Origin: Pseudooceanicola endophyticus
GTDB lineage: Bacteria > Pseudomonadota > Alphaproteobacteria > Rhodobacterales > Rhodobacteraceae
Direction: 5' to 3'
NCBI RefSeq assembly: GCF_018760365.1
Contig: NZ_JAHIAB010000009.1
Location: 172,922-236,921, forward strand
DNA: 64,000 nucleotides
In this document: piece after piece, positions 25,528 through 33,990 of the stretch
Layout: each line of letters starts with the position of its first letter
How positions within the stretch are numbered: the stretch's first letter is position 1
The notes under the pieces: generated by a model
Database searches by the model: none
Seen by the model: the letters and a program-made list of their open reading frames with translations, nothing else
Told to the model about the DNA's origin: nothing
Program-made: the position numbers and the translations under genes

Positions 25528-26829
25528 ATGACCGGAAAGACGCCGTTCGTCGAACGCGGCATGTGGCTGCCCTTTGTCCTGCTGGTGACCTGTTTCGCCG
25601 CCTGGGGCGTGGCTGCCAACATGACCGATCCGCTGGTGCAGGTGTTCTCGCGCATTTTCTCGATGAGCACCCTCCAGGCTTCGCTGGTGCAGTTCGCCTA
25701 TTACGGCGCCTATTTCCTGCTGGCGCTGCCGGCAGCCTTCATCAACCGCCGCTTCACCTACAAGACCGGCCTGCTGACGGGGCTGGGCATGGCGACGCTG
25801 GGGGCCTTCCTGTTCTACCCGGCCTCAATCGCCATGACCTACGGTTTCTTCCTGGTGGCGCTGTTCTGCCTGGCCGGCGGGCTCTCGATCCTGGAAACCT
25901 CGGCCAATCCCTTCGTGATCTCCATGGGCCCCGAGGCCAACGCCACCCGGCGGCTGAACCTGGCGCAGGCCTTCAACCCGGTGGGCACCAATATCGGCGT
26001 GCTGCTGTCGGCGACGCTGATCCTGCCGCACCTGAACCCCGCCACCGATGCCGAGCGCGCCGCCATGGCGCCCGAGGCGCTCGACAAGATCCGCCATTCG
26101 GAGCTTTCGGCGGTGATGGGCCCCTATGTGGGCTTTGCCGTGGTGCTGCTGGTGATCTGGGTGCTGATCGCCTTCAAGAAGATGCCCGCCCGCGACGAGG
26201 CCGTCGCCCATGACGCCGCCGAGGTGCATTTCGCCGCCACCCTGAAACGGCTGCTGAAGAACCGCCACTATGCCTTCGGCGTGCTGGCGCAGTTCTTCAA
26301 CGTTGCCGCGCAGACCTGCACCTGGACCTTCACCATCCAGTACGTCATCGGCGCCATCGGCGGCACCGAGGCGCAGGCGGGCTGGTATCTTCAGGCCAGC
26401 CTGATGGTCTTCCTTGTCGCGCGCTTCGTCATGGTGGGGGCGATGGCTTTCATCCGCCCCTCGGGCCTGCTGACGCTGATGGCGGGGCTGGGCGTGGCGC
26501 TGTGCTTCTTCGCCGCCGGCAATCCCGGCATGGCGGGGATCTGGGCGGTCGTGGCGCTCTCGGCCTGCCTGTCGCTGATGTTCCCCACCATCTACGGCAT
26601 CGCGCTGGAAGGGCTGGGCGAGGATACCAAGTTCGGCGCGGCGGGCCTTGTCATGGCGATTGCCGGGGGCGCGGTCATGCCGATGATCCACGGTGCGGTG
26701 CTGGATGCCTACGGTCCGGCAGTGGCCTATGTCGTGCCGGGTCTGTGCTTTGGCGTGGTCACGCTCTACGGGCTGTTCGACCTTCGGGCCGGTCGGCGCG
26801 CCCATGCCCGGGCCGATGCCATGCGCTGA
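25528..26829 (+). CDS. fucP: FucP-like sugar:proton symporter (MFS)
   Basis: This 433-residue major facilitator has about 12 membrane segments and matches the L-fucose permease family: AAWGVAANMTDPLVQVFSRI near residue 24, QFAYYGAYFLLALPAAFINR near 57 and SANPFVISMGPEANATRRLN near 122. The family imports L-fucose or related sugars by proton symport; no fucose catabolic gene is in the window, so the actual sugar is unknown. The start at 25528 follows CAAGAGG and agrees with the family N-terminus. It has its own AT-rich promoter region (25270-25320). Confidence 0.9.
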   Translation: MTGKTPFVERGMWLPFVLLVTCFAAWGVAANMTDPLVQVFSRIFSMSTLQASLVQFAYYGAYFLLALPAAFINRRFTYKTGLLTGLGMATLGAFLFYPASIAMTYGFFLVALFCLAGGLSILETSANPFVISMGPEANATRRLNLAQAFNPVGTNIGVLLSATLILPHLNPATDAERAAMAPEALDKIRHSELSAVMGPYVGFAVVLLVIWVLIAFKKMPARDEAVAHDAAEVHFAATLKRLLKNRHYAFGVLAQFFNVAAQTCTWTFTIQYVIGAIGGTEAQAGWYLQASLMVFLVARFVMVGAMAFIRPSGLLTLMAGLGVALCFFAAGNPGMAGIWAVVALSACLSLMFPTIYGIALEGLGEDTKFGAAGLVMAIAGGAVMPMIHGAVLDAYGPAVAYVVPGLCFGVVTLYGLFDLRAGRRAHARADAMR

Positions 26830-26916
26830 ACGCAGGGCAGGGTTCAAATACCGGATATTGCGCAGATGTTTGCGCTAACGATATGAAGGGGGCAACCATC
26901 AACAGGAGTCCCCTTC

Positions 26917-27030
26917 ATGCTGGGTTTCTTTGCTCTCTACTCTGATCGCCGCGCCACCCGGGCGCTGGCCAAGCGCCGCCGGTTCAGCTTCTTCCTGCTG
27001 CCGCACGAAATCGCCGCCCTGAACGGCTGA
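26917..27030 (+). CDS. Small 37-residue basic protein
   Basis: A short ORF (MLGFFALYSDRRATRALAKR, then RRFSFFLLPHEIAALNG) starts 8 bases after AGGAG. It has a hydrophobic N-terminus followed by a strongly basic stretch, a little like DUF1127-type small proteins, but it lacks that family's core. A GC-rich hairpin follows at 27035. I cannot assign a function. The ribosome-binding site and flanking hairpin make translation plausible. Confidence 0.45.
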   Translation: MLGFFALYSDRRATRALAKRRRFSFFLLPHEIAALNG

Positions 27031-27034
27031 GGGC

Positions 27035-27051
27035 CCGGCCCCCGGGGCCGG
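27035..27051 (+). terminator. Hairpin after the small ORF
   Basis: CCGGCCCC-C-GGGGCCGG is a perfect 8-base inverted repeat just after the stop of the 37-residue ORF. No T-tract follows on the + strand. It also lies beyond the end of the convergent DUF1275 gene. Confidence 0.45.
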
Positions 27052-27096
27052 ACCCGGCGACCGCAGCAGGTCGCCCCAGAACAGGCCGTCCGGGTG

Positions 27097-27801
27097 TCAG
27101 GATCTGACCTGCACCCAGAGCGCGCGAAGCGTCACCAGCGGCGGCAGGGCGAAGGCCCAGAAGCCAAGGCTCGTGACCGCCAGGGCGGCTGCCGCGCAGC
27201 CGATGGCAAAGACCACCACCGCCGTCAGCATCCGCAAAAGCCGGGGTTTCACCACCTCGGGCGCTTCGCCGCGCCCCGACATCAGGCTGCCGAGGTCCAG
27301 CATCAGCTGGGTCGTCGTGCCGGTCATCATCGTGGTGGGGGGCGCCGAAGAGAGGTGCAGCTTCTGGGTGGCGTTCTGGATCGCCATGCCGGTGACCAGC
27401 AGCATCCCGGCCAGGATCATCGGTGCGCTGTCGGCGCCGTGATCGCTGCCGAAGCCTATCGCGGCGGCACCGCCGAGGATCAGCAGCACGGTTTCGGCCA
27501 GCAGAAGCCTGCGCAGGTGGCGCGGCGCGGCTCCGCCCAGGCGCAGCGCCAGCGCCTGCACCGCAAGGATGGTCACGCAGAAGACCGGCAGCGCCAGCAG
27601 CTTGGCCACCAGCCCGCTGCTGCCGTTGGCGATGACGCTGCCGATGGTGACGAAGTTGCCGGTGACATGGGCGGTGAACAGCCCCTGAAGCATCAGGAAC
27701 CCGGCGGTATCGACATAGCCCGCATTCAGGCTCAGGAGCGTCGGGACCGAAGGGGCGCTCAGCGCCGCGCCGCTGCGGGGCGCCTCAGTTCTGGATGACA
27801 T
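27097..27801 (-). CDS. DUF1275 (YoaK-like) membrane protein
   Basis: This 234-residue protein has about six membrane segments and the DUF1275 patterns LSLNAGYVDTAGFLMLQGLF with AHVTGNFVTIG near residue 40, and AIQNATQKLHLSSAPPTTMM with TGTTTQL near 140. The family is widespread and uncharacterised. Its start overlaps the end of the upstream GNAT gene by 17 bases, so the two are co-translated. The ATG at 27801 is chosen because longer versions would overlap the neighbour completely. Confidence 0.88.
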   Translation of the reverse strand: MSSRTEAPRSGAALSAPSVPTLLSLNAGYVDTAGFLMLQGLFTAHVTGNFVTIGSVIANGSSGLVAKLLALPVFCVTILAVQALALRLGGAAPRHLRRLLLAETVLLILGGAAAIGFGSDHGADSAPMILAGMLLVTGMAIQNATQKLHLSSAPPTTMMTGTTTQLMLDLGSLMSGRGEAPEVVKPRLLRMLTAVVVFAIGCAAAALAVTSLGFWAFALPPLVTLRALWVQVRS

Positions 27802-28087
27802 CGGACCACTCCGGGTGACGCAGCGCCTGGGATCGCACGAAGGGGCACAGCGGCACCACCCGCTGTCCCCGGGCACGGGCATCCGCGATCAGGCGTTCGG
27901 CCAGGGCGGCGGCAACGCCGCGCCCGCGCAGGCTGTCGGGGACCATCGTGTGATCGGCGATCACCAGGCTGGGGGTCACCTTGGAAATTGTCAGCTCTCC
28001 GGCTTCGGCGATGCCGTCGACCCTTGCGCTGTAGCGGCCCCTGGTCTCGGTCTCCTCGAAGTCTATCCGGATATCGTCATCGCTCAT
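27785..28087 (-). CDS. Short GNAT-fold N-acetyltransferase (YjdJ type)
   Basis: This 100-residue protein matches the small YjdJ-like GNAT family: ITISKVTPSLV-like strands, DHTMVPDSLRGRGVAAALAE as the acetyl-CoA pyrophosphate loop (RGRGVA) near residue 55, and PLCPFVRSQALRHPEWSDVI at the end. Such proteins acetylate unknown small substrates. It overlaps the DUF1275 gene by 17 bases. The start at 28087 is the first that leaves the family-like N-terminus (MSDDDIRIDFEE). Confidence 0.87.
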   Translation of the reverse strand: MSDDDIRIDFEETETRGRYSARVDGIAEAGELTISKVTPSLVIADHTMVPDSLRGRGVAAALAERLIADARARGQRVVPLCPFVRSQALRHPEWSDVIQN

Positions 28088-28214
28088 GATCTGCCTTTCT
28101 GGGCTGGGTCGTTGGCCTCGCGCGGCCCAGGCCGCCGGGCCGCGCGATCCCCTCAATCTCGGGGCTGGCGGACGAGCCGTCTTGAAGGATCGGGCGGTGT
28201 TTTGTCCCGGACAC

Positions 28215-28622
28215 TCATCCGCTCAGCCCGTCCCGCTTCGGCAGTGTCTCAAGGTCGTGGTCCCAGTCGGCGCGGCTGGCATGGCACAGATGCGCCTCGG
28301 GGGCGATGTCGGGCGCGGTGTCGAGGCATCCGGCCGGCACAACCAGCAGGGCGCCGTCCATCTGTTCGCTGGGCAGGGCGGCGCCGCAACGGGCGCAGAA
28401 GCCCCGGGCATGGCGGGTGCCGGGCAGCTGGAACAGCCGCCGGCAGGCCGGATCGCCCTCCCAGGTGATCGTCGCGACGCAGGAGAACAGGTTGGCGGCA
28501 AAGGCAGAGCCGGTGTCCCTGCGGCACCGGCTGCAATGGCAGAGGAAGAAATGTTCGAAAGCGCCCGCGATGCGAAAGCGCACGGCGCCGCAGAGGCAGC
28601 CGCCGGTGGTGATCTGGCTCAG
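28215..28622 (-). CDS. GFA-family (glutathione-dependent formaldehyde-activating-like) protein, probable CTG start
   Basis: This 135-residue zinc protein shows the GFA cysteine set: CLC near residue 10, CHCSRC near 30 and CARC near 75. No ATG lies upstream of the first Cys pair; the first conventional start (GTG at 28583) would remove the CLC ligands. A CTG at 28622, 8 bases after AAGGAGG, restores the usual N-terminus (LSQITTGGCLCGAVRFRIAG). I therefore propose the CTG start. GFA proteins bind Zn and are linked with formaldehyde-glutathione chemistry, but many members have no known role. Confidence 0.8.
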   Translation of the reverse strand: MSQITTGGCLCGAVRFRIAGAFEHFFLCHCSRCRRDTGSAFAANLFSCVATITWEGDPACRRLFQLPGTRHARGFCARCGAALPSEQMDGALLVVPAGCLDTAPDIAPEAHLCHASRADWDHDLETLPKRDGLSG

Positions 28623-28700
28623 GGTCCCGTCCTCCTTGCGGCGTGACCCGAAGCTTGCCCCGGACGCGCCCCTGCGGCAAGCGCGCGTCCGGGGGCGATC

Positions 28701-29678
28701 TCAGAAGATCTCGTCGTAGGCGAAGAGCGCGGGGGAACCGCCGGTGTGCAGGAACACGGTCGTTCCGGGCAGCTGGCCCGCGCGGGCCATGGCGATCAGC
28801 CCGGCCATGGCCTTGCCGCTGTAGACCGGGTCGAGGAAGATCCCCTCGAGCTGCGCCAGCAGGGTCACGGCCTCGATCATCTCGGCGGTGGGCTGGCCGT
28901 AGCCGGGCCCGACCTGGCTGTCGTCGACCTGCACCGCGCGCCCCGAGGCATCGCCGAAGCCATGGCTCTGGACCGCCTCGGCGATAAGGCCGGCGACCTT
29001 GGCCGAGAGCTCTCCGGCGCTGGAAGAGACCGAGATGCCAAGCACCGGGATCGCCGTGCCCAGCACCAGCCCGGCCTGGGTCCCGGCCGATCCCGAGGCG
29101 GTGATGATGCGGTCGGGGCGCAGGCCCAGGGCGCTGGCCTGGCCTTCCAGCTCCTGCGCGGCGCGGGCATAGCCAAGCGCACCGGTCACGTTGGAGCCGC
29201 CCACCGGGATCACGAAGACCTTGCGCCCCTCGGCCTCCAGCGCGGCGATGGTGCGCGTGATGACCGGTGCGGCGTCCTGGCCGGCGGGGACGCGGCGGAT
29301 GTCGGCGCCGACCAGCCGGTCCAGCACCAGGTTGCCGCCCCGCCCGTAGGCGGCCGAGCGGTTGGGCACGGCCTCAGCCAGCACCAGCACTGATTTCAGC
29401 CCCAGCCGCGCGGCGGCGGCGGCGGTCTGGCGTGCATGGTTCGATTGCAGCGCCCCCGAGGTCAGTACCGTGTCGGCCCCCGCCGCAAGGGCCGCGTGCA
29501 TCAGGTATTCCAGCTTGCGCACCTTGTTGCCCCCGGCGGCAAAGCCCGTCAGGTCGTCCCGCTTCATCCAGATCTCGGCGCCCAGTACCTCAGAAAGGCG
29601 CCCGAGGCGCTCCAGCGGGGTGGGAAGTTGCGCCAGCAGGACGCGGTCCTGCTGTTCTTTGGTCGTCTGGTCCTTCAT
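28701..29678 (-). CDS. dcyD: D-cysteine desulfhydrase
   Basis: This 325-residue PLP enzyme of the ACC-deaminase/D-cysteine desulfhydrase family should split D-cysteine to pyruvate, sulfide and ammonia. The PLP lysine is Lys51 or Lys54 in GGNKVRKLEYL (the family lysine is the first), with SGALQSNHARQTAAAAARLG near residue 75 and ASGSAGTQAGLVLG near 195. The length matches E. coli DcyD (328). It starts within the stop of the upstream flavoprotein gene (ATGA), so both form one operon. Substrate specificity within this family is hard to read from sequence. Confidence 0.9.
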   Translation of the reverse strand: MKDQTTKEQQDRVLLAQLPTPLERLGRLSEVLGAEIWMKRDDLTGFAAGGNKVRKLEYLMHAALAAGADTVLTSGALQSNHARQTAAAAARLGLKSVLVLAEAVPNRSAAYGRGGNLVLDRLVGADIRRVPAGQDAAPVITRTIAALEAEGRKVFVIPVGGSNVTGALGYARAAQELEGQASALGLRPDRIITASGSAGTQAGLVLGTAIPVLGISVSSSAGELSAKVAGLIAEAVQSHGFGDASGRAVQVDDSQVGPGYGQPTAEMIEAVTLLAQLEGIFLDPVYSGKAMAGLIAMARAGQLPGTTVFLHTGGSPALFAYDEIF

Positions 29679-31327
29679 CGGGAAGCTGCCTTTCCAAGGG
29701 TCTGTGTAGAGGGGGCACCACCGGCCAGCAGATCGCGGGCGCAGAGGTAGCCCATGATCATGTGCGGGCCGACGGTGGTTCCGGCCCCGACGGAGCGGGT
29801 GCCGATCGGGTTCGCCATGGCATTGCCCGCCGCATAAAGACCGGGGATCGCCCGGTCGGCGGGATCGAGGACGCGGCCATGTTCATCGGTGCGCGGCCCG
29901 CCCTTCGTGCCCAGGATCGAGCGGTTCACCGGCATTGCCAGGAAGGGGCCGGCCTCGATCCGGCCAAGGGCGGCGTTGCGGCTGCCCGGCGCCCAGTTGC
30001 CCGAGCGGAAGCGTTCCCACATCGGTTCGCCGCGCTGGAACTCGGGATCGTGGTTCTGCGCGCAATAGCCGTTGTAGGTGGCGACCTGTGCGGCCAGCGC
30101 CTGCGGGTCGAGGCCGATCTTTTGCGCCAGCGCCTCGATCGTGGGGGCGCGGCGGATCCAGTTGCGCGCCCTCAGCGCGTACCAGCTGAATGGCAGAGAG
30201 CGGAACAGGAAGCGGCGGTCGCAGATCAGCCAGGCGGGCAGGTTCAGCGGCTGGCCATCCGGCCCCTTCGCATTCAGCGCCTCGCCCAGGTTGTAATCGT
30301 ATTCACTGACAAAGCGCTTCGCCTGCGCGTTGACGATGATGCCATGCGGCCCGACATGCCAGGCCACCGGCATGCCATGGGCGCGCCCCTCGTAGCGGGT
30401 GGGCAGGGCCGGGTGGACGTTCGCCTCGCCCATCTGGTCAAGGGCGGCGCCGGCCGAAAGCGCCAGCGACACCGCATCGCCCGAATTGGTGTCGGGCGTG
30501 CACAGCCAGTCGGTCTTGCCGGGAAAGTGCTGGGCGTAAAGCGCGCGGTTCCATTCGAAGCCGCCGGTGGCCAGCACGACGCCGCGGCGGGCGCGGATGC
30601 GGCTGCCGTCCGACAACTGCACGCCGCACACCCGGCCCGCGTCGATGTCCAGCGCGGCAACCCGGGTGTCCAGCCGGATCTCGGCCCCGTGCTTCAATGC
30701 GCCGCCGATGATCCCGGCCATCAGCGCGCTGCCCTGGCCGCCGGTGTTGGTGGCCCAGCGTTTCAGTAGGGTGAAGCCCATCTTGCGCAGCGTGTGGAAG
30801 GGCCGGCCCCAGGGGTTCGGGCTGAACATGTCGTGGTAGGTGAAAAGATGCGGCAGGGTCGAGCGGCGCATCTTTTTCGCGAAGGGCCCGGCATGGTGCC
30901 GTGCCAGCGCCAGCGGCGAAACCATGCGCCCGCGCGGAAGCGCGCCCGGCACGTCGACGGGATCGGGTTCGGGCGTGCAGGCGAAGGTCAGCGCGGTCTC
31001 GTCCTCGACCATCTTCAGCATGGCGCCGCCGTGGTCGCACATCGCCTGCCAGTGGGCGGTGAAGCGGTTGGCGCTGTCGGGGCCCAGGGCATTGCGGAAA
31101 TAGGTCATCGCTGTTTCGGGGGCGTCGGTGATCCCCTCGCGCGCGGCCACATGGTTGGCCGGCACCCAGACGCCCGCGCCCGACATGGCGCTGGTGCCGC
31201 CGATCAGTCTGCTTTTCTCCAGCACGATGACGCGCAGCCCGTCCTTTGCCGCTGCCAGCGCACAGGTCATCCCCGCCACGCCCGAGCCCAGGATGATGAC
31301 ATCGGCCTCTGTGGACAGATCATTCAT
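29675..31327 (-). CDS. FAD-binding-2 family dehydrogenase (3-ketosteroid-dehydrogenase/fumarate-reductase-like)
   Basis: This 550-residue flavoprotein starts with ADVIILGSGVAGMTCALAAA (FAD motif GSGVAG) and has GGTSAMSGAGVWVPANH near residue 43 and GNAMANPIGTRSVGAGTTVG near 510, as in KstD/FrdA-like enzymes. It has no Tat leader, so it is cytoplasmic. No steroid genes are nearby. Its stop overlaps the dcyD start, so it may oxidise or reduce a compound related to D-cysteine-like sulfur amino acids; that link is inferred. The start at 31327 lies near a LysR-type repeat. Confidence 0.85.
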   Translation of the reverse strand: MNDLSTEADVIILGSGVAGMTCALAAAKDGLRVIVLEKSRLIGGTSAMSGAGVWVPANHVAAREGITDAPETAMTYFRNALGPDSANRFTAHWQAMCDHGGAMLKMVEDETALTFACTPEPDPVDVPGALPRGRMVSPLALARHHAGPFAKKMRRSTLPHLFTYHDMFSPNPWGRPFHTLRKMGFTLLKRWATNTGGQGSALMAGIIGGALKHGAEIRLDTRVAALDIDAGRVCGVQLSDGSRIRARRGVVLATGGFEWNRALYAQHFPGKTDWLCTPDTNSGDAVSLALSAGAALDQMGEANVHPALPTRYEGRAHGMPVAWHVGPHGIIVNAQAKRFVSEYDYNLGEALNAKGPDGQPLNLPAWLICDRRFLFRSLPFSWYALRARNWIRRAPTIEALAQKIGLDPQALAAQVATYNGYCAQNHDPEFQRGEPMWERFRSGNWAPGSRNAALGRIEAGPFLAMPVNRSILGTKGGPRTDEHGRVLDPADRAIPGLYAAGNAMANPIGTRSVGAGTTVGPHMIMGYLCARDLLAGGAPSTQTLGKAASR

Positions 31328-31335
31328 TTGGAATG

Positions 31336-31358
31336 GTATCCTTCCTGCTATATGATAC
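31336..31358. promoter_or_regulatory. Putative LysR-type operator between the flavoprotein and LysR genes
   Basis: GTATC and GATAC are separated by 13 bases in the gap between the divergent flavoprotein and LysR genes. The size and place fit a LysR recognition site (dyad with a T-N11-A core). It begins 9 bases upstream of the flavoprotein start codon. Confidence 0.5.
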
Positions 31359-31439
31359 AGCTTTGGTCGCGCGCCGCGGCTCCCCTGCTGATGAGGTCCG
31401 GCCCCGCACCGGGCCGATGACCCAACGGATCCCCACGCC

Positions 31440-32408
31440 ATGCCCGCCACCGCCTCCACGCCGATGCTGCCCTATGCCGATCTTGATGAAGAAAAGCTGG
31501 GCCTGATCACCGCCTTCATGGCGGTCTGCGACAACGGCAGCTTTGCCGCCGCCGCAGAGGCGCTGCGGCTGACCCCCTCGACCGTCAGCCGCAAGGTGAT
31601 GCGCCTGGAAGAGCGGCTGGGGACGCGGCTGTTCAACCGCACCACCCGCCGCGTCGCCCTGACCGAGGCCGGTGTGATCTACCTGCGGTCCTGCCGGCAG
31701 GTGACCGAGCTGCTGATGACCGCTGAGGCTGAGGTCTCCTCGCTTTCCGTCTTCCCGCACGGGCTGGTACGGATCACCATGCCGGTGGCCTTCGGGCAGC
31801 GCACCCTCGCGGGGATGCTGTCGGAATTCCTCCAGATCTATCCCCGGATCGAGATCGAGGCCTCTTTCAATGACCGTTTCGTCGACATGATCGCCGAGAA
31901 CTACGACCTCTCGATCCGCATCGGCAAGCTGCCGGACAGTTCGCTGGTGGCCAAGAAGCTGGCCTCGAACCGCCGGCTGCTGGTCGCCTCGCCTGCCTAT
32001 GTGGCGCAGTACGGCGCCCCGGTGGTGCCCTCGGACCTCGCGCATCACGAATGCATCCGCTACCTGCTCTACCGGTCGTCGGGGAACATCTGGCGCTTCG
32101 GGCGCGGCGACGGCAGCCGGCGCGAGGAAACCGTCAATGTCGAGGGCTCCTTCCGCTGCGACAATTCCGAAAGCGTGCAGACCTTTGCGTTGCAGGGGCT
32201 GGGGATCGGCATCGTGGCGGATTACATCTGCCACGATGCGCTGCGGCGCGGCGATCTGGTGCGCCTGCTGCCGGAGTGGAACGTGCTGCCGGAAAGTGGC
32301 ATCTACGCCTGCTGGCCGGGCAACCGGATGCTGATGCCCAAGGTGCGACACCTGATCGACTTCCTGCATGCGAAGCTGCAGCAGACCCCCTGGGACGACA
32401 TCGGCTGA
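31440..32408 (+). CDS. LysR-family regulator divergent from the dcyD operon
   Basis: This 322-residue regulator has an N-terminal winged helix-turn-helix (FAAAAEALRLTPSTVSRKVM near residue 36) and a C-terminal LysR substrate domain. It is divergent from the flavoprotein-dcyD operon and probably controls it, in the usual LysR arrangement. The start at 31440 gives 9 extra residues before the family N-terminus; an in-frame ATG at 31464 is also possible. It converges with the racemase gene with a 15-base gap. The inducer is unknown. Confidence 0.9.
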   Translation: MPATASTPMLPYADLDEEKLGLITAFMAVCDNGSFAAAAEALRLTPSTVSRKVMRLEERLGTRLFNRTTRRVALTEAGVIYLRSCRQVTELLMTAEAEVSSLSVFPHGLVRITMPVAFGQRTLAGMLSEFLQIYPRIEIEASFNDRFVDMIAENYDLSIRIGKLPDSSLVAKKLASNRRLLVASPAYVAQYGAPVVPSDLAHHECIRYLLYRSSGNIWRFGRGDGSRREETVNVEGSFRCDNSESVQTFALQGLGIGIVADYICHDALRRGDLVRLLPEWNVLPESGIYACWPGNRMLMPKVRHLIDFLHAKLQQTPWDDIG

Positions 32409-32423
32409 CCCGGCACGCATGGC

Positions 32424-33161
32424 CTAGTACCCCCCGCTGAAGCGCGGCCGCGCGGTCGAGGCGCGCACCATGTCGATCATGGTGATGAAGTCGAAGACCG
32501 GCAGCCCTGTCGCGGCCTGCACGGCGGCGGAATAGGGCGGCAGGTTCGAACATTCGATCAGGATCGCACGGATATCGGGGTTGGCCTCGACCATGGCGCG
32601 GGTCACGGCGACGGTCTCGGCCTCCACCAGATCGGTATCAAGCACGCCTTCCTCGTCCAGGATCGCGCGGCGGAAGGCCGGCTGGTCTTCCATCCCCGCG
32701 ACATGGACGGTGCGGTTGCGCTCGGGCCAGGCCATGTCCAGCAGCCCGGCTTCAAGGCGGGCCTTGTGGGCACAGACCACGCCGATCTCGCCCCCGGGGG
32801 GCAGCAGGCTGGCGATGAAGCGCAGCTGCAGCAGGCTCGACATCATCACCGGCACCTTCACGGCGGCGGCGACGACATCCTGGTACATCAGCATGTAGCC
32901 GCAATCCGAGGTGATGGCCTTGCAGCCCTCGGTCTCCAGCTTCCTTGCGGCCTCGACCATCGCATCGACGGCAGAGGCCTCGCCGCGCTCGACCAGCGCC
33001 TCGATGGTTACGCCCGCCACGGTCTCGTAGAGCACCGGGTAGCCGTAGGTCGCGGCATTGCCGACATCGCCGGGCGGGAAGGGGTTCCAGCATTCCATCA
33101 GCAGGATGCCGATGTCGTGGCCATAGCTCTGGGCGCCGCGGCGGGCGTGGTAGATCGCCAT
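32424..33161 (-). CDS. Aspartate/glutamate racemase-family protein
   Basis: This 245-residue protein belongs to the Asp/Glu/hydantoin racemase fold. The two expected cysteines are visible in AITSDCGYMLMY near residue 80 and ILIECSNLPPYSAA near 200. Related proteins include maleate cis-trans isomerases and hydantoin racemases, so substrate is uncertain. The ATG at 33161 lies 6 bases after the SDR stop, on the same transcript. It is the last gene of the nine-gene - strand operon. Confidence 0.85.
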   Translation of the reverse strand: MAIYHARRGAQSYGHDIGILLMECWNPFPPGDVGNAATYGYPVLYETVAGVTIEALVERGEASAVDAMVEAARKLETEGCKAITSDCGYMLMYQDVVAAAVKVPVMMSSLLQLRFIASLLPPGGEIGVVCAHKARLEAGLLDMAWPERNRTVHVAGMEDQPAFRRAILDEEGVLDTDLVEAETVAVTRAMVEANPDIRAILIECSNLPPYSAAVQAATGLPVFDFITMIDMVRASTARPRFSGGY

Positions 33162-33166
33162 GCAGG

Positions 33167-33979
33167 TCAGGCCTCCTCGGCCAGGGCGGAAAGGTAGCGG
33201 AACGGGTCGGAGTTGAAGATCGCCCCGCCCGAGACCAGCAGCGTTGCCCCCGAGACATAGGAGGCCACATCCGAGGCCAGGTAGACGGCGGCGCCGGCCA
33301 CGTCGTCGGGCTGGCCGATGCGGCCCAGCGGGTAGAACTTGGCCTTGTCGGCGATGGCTTCGTCCGAGGTCAGCACATGCTCCAGCAGCGGGGTCTGCAC
33401 GATGCCCGGCGCGATCGAGTTCACGCGGATGCCGAAGCGGCCCAGCTCGACCGCGAGGGTGCGGGCGATATGGGTGATCGCCATCTTGGCGGCGCCGTAG
33501 CAGCCCTCGCCGCCGGGGCAGGCATTCAGCGCGTCGAGCGAGGACATGAAGATCAGGCTGCCGCCGGTGCCGCCCTGCTTCATGGCCCGCGCCGCCGCCT
33601 GGGCGCCGTAGACATAGGACGAGACGTTCAGCTTCCACATCGCGTCGAGCGAGGCCGCGTCGACCTCGGTCCAGTCCTTCATGGCGCCGTCGATGAAGCC
33701 GCCGGCATTGTTGACCCAGGTGTCGACCTTGCCGAAGGTCGAAAGCGCGGCATCGGCCAGGGCGTCCACGGCCTGTTGCGAGGTGACGTCGGTCGGCACG
33801 GCCAGGGCCTTGCCGCCCTTCGCTTCGATCTCGGCCACGAGGGTATCAAGGTCGGCCTTGCCGCGCGCGGCGACGACGACGCTGGCGCCCTGTTCGGCAT
33901 AGGCCAGCGCGATGGCGCGGCCCAGACCCTTGCCCGCGCCGGTGACGACGGCGACCTTGCCGGTAAGAGAGAAGTCCAT
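33167..33979 (-). CDS. Short-chain dehydrogenase/reductase (SDR)
   Basis: This 270-residue oxidoreductase has the NAD(P) motif VVTGAGKGLGRAIALAYAEQ (TGxxxGxG) near residue 11, the NNAG motif near 92, catalytic Ser in MSSLDALNACPG near 150 and YGAAK (Tyr and Lys) near 165, and a C-terminal GGAIF-type strand. All active-site elements are present. The ATG at 33979 follows AGGTGAAAGGACACCC, just after the flavoprotein gene. In the operon it might reduce or oxidise a keto/hydroxy product of the upstream FAD enzyme. Confidence 0.9.
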   Translation of the reverse strand: MDFSLTGKVAVVTGAGKGLGRAIALAYAEQGASVVVAARGKADLDTLVAEIEAKGGKALAVPTDVTSQQAVDALADAALSTFGKVDTWVNNAGGFIDGAMKDWTEVDAASLDAMWKLNVSSYVYGAQAAARAMKQGGTGGSLIFMSSLDALNACPGGEGCYGAAKMAITHIARTLAVELGRFGIRVNSIAPGIVQTPLLEHVLTSDEAIADKAKFYPLGRIGQPDDVAGAAVYLASDVASYVSGATLLVSGGAIFNSDPFRYLSALAEEA

Positions 33980-33990
33980 AGGGTGTCCTT

